Shown: positions 57,691-64,000 of the stretch, in pieces
Layout of the letters: each line of letters opens with the position of its first letter
Numbering within the stretch: the stretch's first letter is position 1
DNA from: Diabrotica undecimpunctata
Taxonomy: Eukaryota; Arthropoda; Insecta; Coleoptera; Chrysomelidae
Assembly: GCF_040954645.1 (NCBI RefSeq)
Contig: NC_092806.1
Location: 129,850,952-129,914,951 of the forward strand
Direction: 5' to 3'
DNA: 64,000 nt
The notes under the pieces: generated by a model
The model's database searches: none
Seen by the model: the letters and a program-made list of their open reading frames with translations, nothing else
What the model was told of the DNA's origin: nothing
Made by a program: the position numbers and the translations under genes

Positions 57691-58916
57691 ATTCGTAATG
57701 AAGATGTAGTTTAAAGTTATAAAGTAATGATAAAGACAATTTTTGAACAAAGTCGAAACGTTCCCAGACTATGAAATCAGATACGAGTATTATTGAAAAA
57801 TTACTATAATCTTCAGCAAATTTTTTGCATCATAATCCGAGGTTCCGAGGTTTAAATATGTAGACTGTACGTCATTGGTTATTTGCATTTATTCACACAA
57901 GTAATTTTATATTATTTATTGTTGAATTACGCTTACTACACTACGGTATTAATGATGGCATGGTAAAATCCCATTTTCACTGAATTCATTTAATAATATA
58001 GGTAAGCGCTGTGACCTTCGGCCAAATATAATTGTGGTTTGGTATCTTTGAACGTATTTTATCACTAAAATTTATAATAACTAAATTAAAATTGTTATAT
58101 TTGCGATTTATTGAAGTGATTAAGTGAAAATTAAGGATTTTATCTAAAGAACAAAATGGATATGAGAAGGTAAGTACAGATTTTCTTACTGATATCTTAT
58201 TTGTCGCTGTAATGTTGAAATGCCGACTTTATTAAGTCATATTTACCTTTAAGACCTCATAATCATCATTGTAATTAATCTTAATAATAAAACGAAACCT
58301 TTGTAAAAAATTCTAATTCAGGCTGTTCCTGTTCCATTCATAATTTTTTTGTACCTATTTGATAAGTTATGCTTTTCCTAAAACTATTGGTTTTTATAAT
58401 CGTTTGGGATGTATTGGATCTACTAAGTTGTAACTATGTTTTTTATGAGCATGTTTCCACTGCTCAGTCTCTTGTTTAATTTCTTTTCTGTATTTACATT
58501 TACATATTATCAGACTACAACACATATCTTGGAATATTTTCTACGCATGGGCGCCGACAGGATTATATTCAGGGAGGTGCATCTGCAGCTACACATACTA
58601 TTAACTAATATAAAATATGGAACTATACATGTATAGCTATGTACTTTTTTTCTGGACAGGGGGTTGAAATTCTACCCCGATGCTGGCTCCCCTGCGCATT
58701 GAATGTTGTATTAAAAAATATTTGGTCGATAAAACTAATTGAATTGCAACTAAAATACAGAGTTAGGATAAAGTATGGGATCAAGTAAATATTTTGGAAC
58801 GAAAAAGACAATATTTAAGAAAATTTTCAGGAAAGTGCAATGAAGGATAACGCATCTGATGTCATATTTTCTGCAATATCTCAATTTATTTAATTTAAAT
58901 GGGACAACCTGTATTA
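57691..58916 (+). other. Spacer with a possible tiny first coding exon at 58156-58170
   Basis: At 58156 an ATG opens ATGGATATGAGAAG directly followed by a strong donor GTAAGT, preceded by AT-rich, UTR-like sequence. This could be the first coding exon (MDMRR or MDMRS, depending on the next exon) of a plus-strand gene that continues beyond the window. No second exon was recognised. A coincidence is possible. Confidence 0.25.
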
Positions 58917-60432
58917 GTGCAGTCATTGAAGCATTATTGCTCCGAATTTTTTTACTGTGAACCGAATTGCATACAATTTTGGAATTAGGTTCATCTTACC
59001 CTTAATTTCAAAACTGAAAAGGATTTGAACTCCGCCACCCCTTCTCGGGGGTGATTTTTTTTTCAAAATAACCTCGGATATCGATGGAAGGTCTAATTTT
59101 AAGCAAAAAATCATCTATAAAGTTTTTCGAAAAATCCAATACTTTTCAAGTTATTAGCAATTGAAAATTCGCAATTTTTTCACGTTTTTCATCGGTTTTT
59201 TGCAAATATCTCCAAAAATATACGTTTTATCGAAAATTTTACAAAAAACAAAATTGTAGCAGGTAAAAAAATGAACAATTTGGTTTTTTATAAAGCATTC
59301 TAAGTGCAATATTAAGCTAGATACTAGATATTAAAGATCAAATCCGTTTTTTATTTTGTCTGAAATTTAATCGATGTGGCCAATGCCATCTAGCGGCGAG
59401 CAGATGCATTTTAGGCATTCTAATAAAAAAGGGTTTTGTAGTGCTTGAAATAAGCTTTAAAATGAGCACTATTCAAAGTCTTTTGCACGTAAAATAAGTG
59501 AGCTGTATTGCAAATAAGAGGAGCATCTAATGTTTTTTCTTTTAAATCAATGGGTTTCATAAGTGCCATTTCCACCAAAATTAAAATTAATCGTATTCCG
59601 CCTAGAATTAACTTTATTATGAAGAGTTTGATATATTGTATCAGTTTGGCTGCTTCAGGACACATATTTTTAAAAAAAGTCACGATTAAAAAAAAAAAAA
59701 TTCAAATTTAAAAAAAAAACCACCTTTTTTTCATAATATCTCAAAAATGACGACAGATACGTATAAAAGTGTAGGAATAAAAGGTATTTTAGGTATTTTT
59801 CTGACAAACAATTTGGTTGTTTTGTTTTTTCTGTCAAACAAAAATTGACGGAGATATGATTGTTTAAAGAGCGCGTGGCAGCGCAATCACAGCCTCTCTT
59901 AAGCCCTTTAACCATTCACCGTTTTAGAAAAAGGTTTTTTACTATATATTGCAATAAAGGATGTTGTAACTCTCTTAATTACCTTTACAGTGGTTTTTTA
60001 TAAATTGTGATAGCATGAATTAAAAATTTGATAATTATTATAGAGAATATAATATAGTACCTACTCTATACTTACATCTTTTTATGTCATACCAAAGTAT
60101 TTTTTGTGATTTTTTCAATTTAGGGGTTGTTTGCAAAGGTTGTAAGATTTTCAAGGGGTTGAAAATGATTTTAATATGAGGTAATTGTGTTAGAAAACAC
60201 TTTACAATTTCACCACTTACTATTAGACATGTTTTCTAGCGATAAAATGGCTGAATGTCAATTTTTTCATTAAGGGGTTGTTCACACCCCTTAAAAATAA
60301 TAGGCGGAGTTCAGATCATTTTCACTTTTGAAGTTAAGGTTAAGATGAGCCTAATTCCAAAATTTCATGCAAATCGGTTTACAGTAAAAAAATTCGGAGG
60401 TAAGACCGTATTTTTCGCTTCAATGACTGCAC
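58917..60432. mobile_element. Non-autonomous element with ~130-bp inverted termini and TA target duplication
   Basis: Begins GTGCAGTCATTGAAGC and ends with its exact complement, flanked by TA at 58915-58916 and 60433-60434. The arms (58917 to about 59040, and about 60300-60432) match with small gaps. The interior is A/T-homopolymer-rich with no transposase. TA target and long TIRs suggest the Tc1/mariner superfamily. Confidence 0.85.
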
Positions 60433-60591
60433 TATATATTTTTGGTAGAAAAAACTTGTTAAAACGATAAATAAATCACTTTACAGTTAAGGAAAAGGTA
60501 AATTTATTTACTAAGACCCATCAGAATAATATTTAAAAAAAATCACTTTAATTGTTAAAAATTCTCCCAATTCACATCGTGACAATGTAAG

Positions 60592-61832
60592 AGGTCTCCC
60601 AATAAGAATGTCCTGATGTTTTTTTTTAAACGAAAACGGTAAAAATTGCTGTAAATCAAAAAAAAAAAAAATTATTGCAAAATATAATAGATAACAAATA
60701 TGTTCCGAATAACACATCATTCAAATATCCACCGCGACTACGTTTGCAGGAGCGAATCCGATGAACCCAATTTTCAGTCACTTTATGCAAAATATCCGCA
60801 TTGAGAGCACAATGGTGTGCTCTATGTTCCTCTTCAAGTCTTCAATAGATTGTGGTTTGTTCACATAGACCAATGACTTAACATAGCCCCATAAAAAATA
60901 ATCCAACGGTGTTAAATCGCAGCTTCTTGGAGGCCAAGCATCTGGTCGAAGTTGCTGAATTCTCCTGGGATCTCTGGCATCAAGAGAAATCAATGTTTCC
61001 GGGAACTGTTCCTTCAATAAATCAATGGTTGGGGCATTAGTGTGAAAAACATGCCATCTAAATCCATTTCATTCAACTGAGGCCACAAAAAAATCCGTTA
61101 TCATCGTTCGGTACCTTTCACCGTTGACTGTTACACGATGTTCGAAAAAATAAAGTCCGATGATGCCACCATGCCATAAACCGCACCAGACAGTGACTTT
61201 TTCTGAATGCAAAGGCTTCTCAAGAATCTCATGTGGATTATTTTCACTCCAAAAACGACAATTTTGCTTATTCACAAAGCCGTTTAAATAAAAATGAGCT
61301 TCATCGGAAAAGATTATTTTTTTGAAAAAATCGCTGTCATTTTCGAGTTTGTCTAGAGCCCAATCAGCGAACAAATGACGTTTATGATGGTCAAGTGGCT
61401 TCAGTTCTTGATTGAGTCAGAACAATCTTGTAAGGGTGTAGGCCTAAATCTTTTCTCAGAATTCGCCAAGTTGTCATTCTGGTGAGTCCAAGTTCTTGAG
61501 AACGATGATTTACGGACACATTTGCGTTCTCCGCTACACTGGCTCTTACAGCAGCAATACTGTCCTCAGTTCTTGCATTTCGGCGTCTAGTTGGTGGTTT
61601 CGTATCGTGCAGAGTAAATTCACGTTCAAACTTTTCCACGATTCGACGAATTACACGCACAATTATTAGCATAAAATTTTAGGATAATTTCCAAACGTTG
61701 TTCAAGCGTATATCTTGTCATGGTATTTGTTAGAGTATACTATATACAAACGTCAACAAGTGACAATTCTATCATTTTCAAAATGGCCGCTATGACATTT
61801 CAAAAACAGGACGTCCCTATTGGAAAACCCTT
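60592..61832 (-). mobile_element. Mariner-like transposon (DLTPLDYFLWG type) with a broken gene
   Basis: Approximate inverted ends (TCCCAATAAGAATGTCCTGA on the left; diverged complement GACGTCCCTATTGGAAAA near 61808-61826). Minus-strand transposase: start about 61721 (MTRYTLEQRLEIILKFY), a shift or deletion, then IVEKFEREFTLHDTKPPTRR, RSQELGLTRMTTWRILRKDL and FADWALDKLENDSDFFKKII. Next are FSDEAHFYLNGFVNKQNCRF (first Asp) and VTVWCGLWHGGIIGLYFFEH. After a decayed DG block comes WPPRSCDLTPLDYFLWGYVK with the third Asp. At least three frame changes. It belongs to a mariner branch abundant in insects whose third residue is Asp. Confidence 0.85.
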
Positions 61833-61854
61833 TATAAGATTATTAATTTATTAT

Positions 61855-62415
61855 AGGTTAAACTGACAAAAGGTGTATGCTATCAAAAAACTTGTAGTAT
61901 GTAAATTTTTTTATAATTTTTTATTAAAATCAGCTTTATTAAAAAGAGCTTCATCTTAGGGGTTACAGATACCTCATGGAAGAATGATTGTCGACACAAA
62001 ACACATTAAAAAACATTAGACGGCCAATACCTCTGTTATAAGGGTAAAAACTTTTTTAAAGTTCTAAAAATCACATTTAAAAGGTGCTTGCTATACCAAT
62101 TGCTAACTCGTTGAAACGATCGAAATCAGCTGTTTCAACGAGTCAGCCATTGGTATACCAAGCAATTTTTAAATGTGATTTTTAAAACTTTATAAGGGTT
62201 TTCGCCCTTATGACAGAGGCGTTGTCATTCTAATGTTTTTTAATTTGTTTTGTGTCGATAATCACTCTTCCATGAGATATTTGTAACCCATAAGACGAAG
62301 CTCTGAAGATGGCACGTTACATGCCGAAAGTACTCATCTGATTTTAATAAAAAATTTTTACACACTCAAGTTTTTTGAGAATATACACCTGTTGCCAGTT
62401 TGACCTATTTTAGAC
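61855..62415. mobile_element. Near-complete foldback (hairpin) element
   Basis: The whole stretch folds on itself. The left arm (about 61855-62117) and right arm (about 62128-62415) are inverted copies around a loop of about ten bases. Shared words include CTCGTTGAAAC, AAATCACATTTAAAA and TCATGGAAGA. No coding capacity. It lies immediately beyond the mariner element's end. Confidence 0.85.
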
Positions 62416-62549
62416 GTGTGTACAAGTTATACAGTATTTTTCCAATTTATTAATTTATTTACTAGTCTTAATTAGAATAAAAACTCGTGTCTTAAGATGA
62501 TTTTTAATTTAAAACAATGTAGTAAGAAATAAACTAGTAGTATCTAGTA

Positions 62550-62930
62550 CAGGGGTGGCCAAGCTCTTTGAGAGTCCGAGCCATTTTTCAAAATCAAAAA
62601 TTTTTCGCGAGCCGCAATTAAATACATATTAAAGGAGTATGCAAAAAAGTATTAAAAATTTATTTGACTTCTTTTTATAATTCTTTAAAACATGGTGAAT
62701 AATTCGTCATAGCACTTCTCAAGTTCTTTCAGATGCTGGTTAGTTATTCGGTGTTTGGATTTCACAAGTTTGCTAATGGAGTAAAATGATTCACATAAGT
62801 ACGTTGTTCCAAATATGGAAATAATTTGACAAGTAGCCTTTTTTCATTCAAGATCCTTCGATTTTGGTACAAATTTCCGAAATTCAGTAATCTGGGCTGC
62901 ATCGACTTATATTTTAATTGTGGATCTTAA
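62550..62930 (-). mobile_element. hAT element 3' remnant
   Basis: Starts CAGGGGTGGCCAAGCTCTTT, a classic hAT terminus. Inside, the minus strand encodes ITEFRKFVPKSKDLE and, after shifts, TYLCESFYSISKLVKSKHRI and TNQHLKELEKCYDELFTMF. This is the C-terminal dimerisation (hATC) region of ZBED/GTF2IRD2-like hAT transposases. The rest of the transposase was not found. Confidence 0.75.
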
Positions 62931-63260
62931 TCTTCTTGTATCTATATTAATTCTAATTTTACAGATGTTTTCTGGGTCATAATTAAATTGGAAATAGAAA
63001 AATTATTTTGAATTATGTTAATTTCAAATAAATTCAGAAAAAAAAAATCAAGAGACATAAATGCTATCATGATGCAAATAAAAAAGAAAATATTTGGAAA
63101 AGCGAGAACACATATGAAACGTTCTATGTATGAAAATGTGAACGCGCAGTCCGATGGCTGGACTGGAAACGCTACTTGCCGGAAACTATACGTGCATGAT
63201 AATATGTCGCGACCTTAAGTGCCAAATTTCTAGTGTCTTCTCTACACAAGACCATCTATC

Positions 63261-63440
63261 ACAAGATCGGAACTCTTGGTAGTCGTGCTGCTGATTGATC
63301 TAGCCACTTTTATCAAAGAGTCTCATCCTATCTTCATGCTCGGTCTGATTCGACAAGATTGGAGCTCTTGGCGGCCGTATTGCTGGCTGATATAGTCACT
63401 TTTGTCAAAGAGTCTCGTCCAATTTTCATGTTTGGTCGGA
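63261..63440. repeat. Two-copy tandem duplication, 92-bp unit
   Basis: Units 63261-63352 and about 63353-63440 are about 85% alike (ACAAGATYGGARCTCTTGG; CTTTTRTCAAAGAGTCTC). No gene was recognised in or around them. Confidence 0.75.
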
Positions 63441-64000
63441 TATGGCGATTGCGCTCATTCGAGTTAATTTTTTTTTCCCCAAATTGCCAATCATATTAGG
63501 CACATATAAGAATTGACACCATGCTCTTCTCGACCGTTTAATCATAACCCCTCCGACTGGGCTAGCCATATTCTAACACCGGCACATTTGTTACAATTTT
63601 CACCAAAATGGCATTTCTCTATCGTGAGCTCGTCGAAATATCATTACTCCCTGGCTGTCGTCGAAGACTTTCTTCTTAAATGCGACTCTGTCCTTCTTGT
63701 CTTTCACACCCGATGGAATTCTTATAGGTAAAGGGTCCAACGGTATTCCCTTTGACACTTTTCTCCCGGTGACGCTTCTTTAAACACCCGACATCACCTA
63801 CCGTTGAGATGCTAAGTTTCTACCTGCCAATCAACACATTTCAGCAAAAGGTAAGTGAGCTTTCACGAGTTGATAATATTTAATGAGTTACGTCGGGTAG
63901 TTTTGCTTATTTTCAAGCAATGACTACTTTTATCCACAATCACATATTGCATAATTAAACCAGCAATCTCAATACGTTTTACATAAACAACATAGTATGA
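63441..64000. other. No feature recognised
   Basis: The window's right end is less AT-rich and has a C-rich patch at 63530-63560. No domain, splice-supported exon or known repeat was seen. Confidence 0.4.

Overview
This window reads as insect nuclear DNA, probably beetle-like, though species and order cannot be fixed by eye. It is AT-rich. Short coding exons with GT-AG introns are scattered through old, broken transposons of types typical of insects (pogo/Tigger, Tc1/mariner, piggyBac, hAT, Helitron and several RTE-like non-LTR families). I saw no prokaryotic gene organisation, CRISPR array or viral gene, and I recognised no tRNA or rRNA.

Four host genes are supported. (1) The 5' part of PIKfyve/Fab1 on the minus strand, four coding exons between 8977 and 4550, with the FYVE finger and the start of the DEP domain. 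The rest lies left of the window or in unrecognised exons. (2) OSER1 on the minus strand, one coding exon at 14675-15292. (3) PTGES2 on the plus strand, complete in four exons (23105-30701), with its CPFC redox motif and a poly(A) signal. (4) The 5' part of mitochondrial valyl-tRNA synthetase (VARS2) on the plus strand, six in-phase exons from 39562 to 47349. Its remaining exons were not found. A possible tiny first exon of a fifth gene sits near 58156.

By region: 1-9.0 kb holds PIKfyve, with a broken pogo element and a LINE in the intron after the DEP exon. 9.1-14.2 kb is a spacer with a TIR element carrying Helitron helicase remnants and a piggyBac element bounded by TTAA. 14.7-15.3 kb is OSER1. 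15.5-18.2 kb holds degenerate coding relics. 18.25-21.28 kb holds two fused pogo/Tigger copies. 23.1-30.8 kb is PTGES2 with a Tc1 element, a (TA)n tract and LINE pieces in its introns. 31-33 kb holds repeats and a LINE. 34.4-37.5 kb is a pogo gene split by an IS630/Tc1/mariner-like element with a DD82E catalytic spacing. 37.5-39.3 kb is a nearly full-length piggyBac gene ending in a TTAA-centred palindrome. 39.56-47.35 kb is VARS2, whose fifth intron is filled by LINEs. 48-57.7 kb is LINEs, LTR-like repeats, foldback elements and a hAT MITE. 58.9-62.4 kb holds a long-TIR element, a mariner and a near-perfect foldback. 62.5-64 kb holds a hAT remnant and a tandem duplication.

The host genes are unrelated housekeeping or stress genes and do not form a pathway cluster. 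The most informative signals are nested transposons: removing the DD82E-type element with one TA restores the pogo reading frame exactly. I found no convincing new multi-gene system. The interest lies in transposon architecture and unclassified foldback families.
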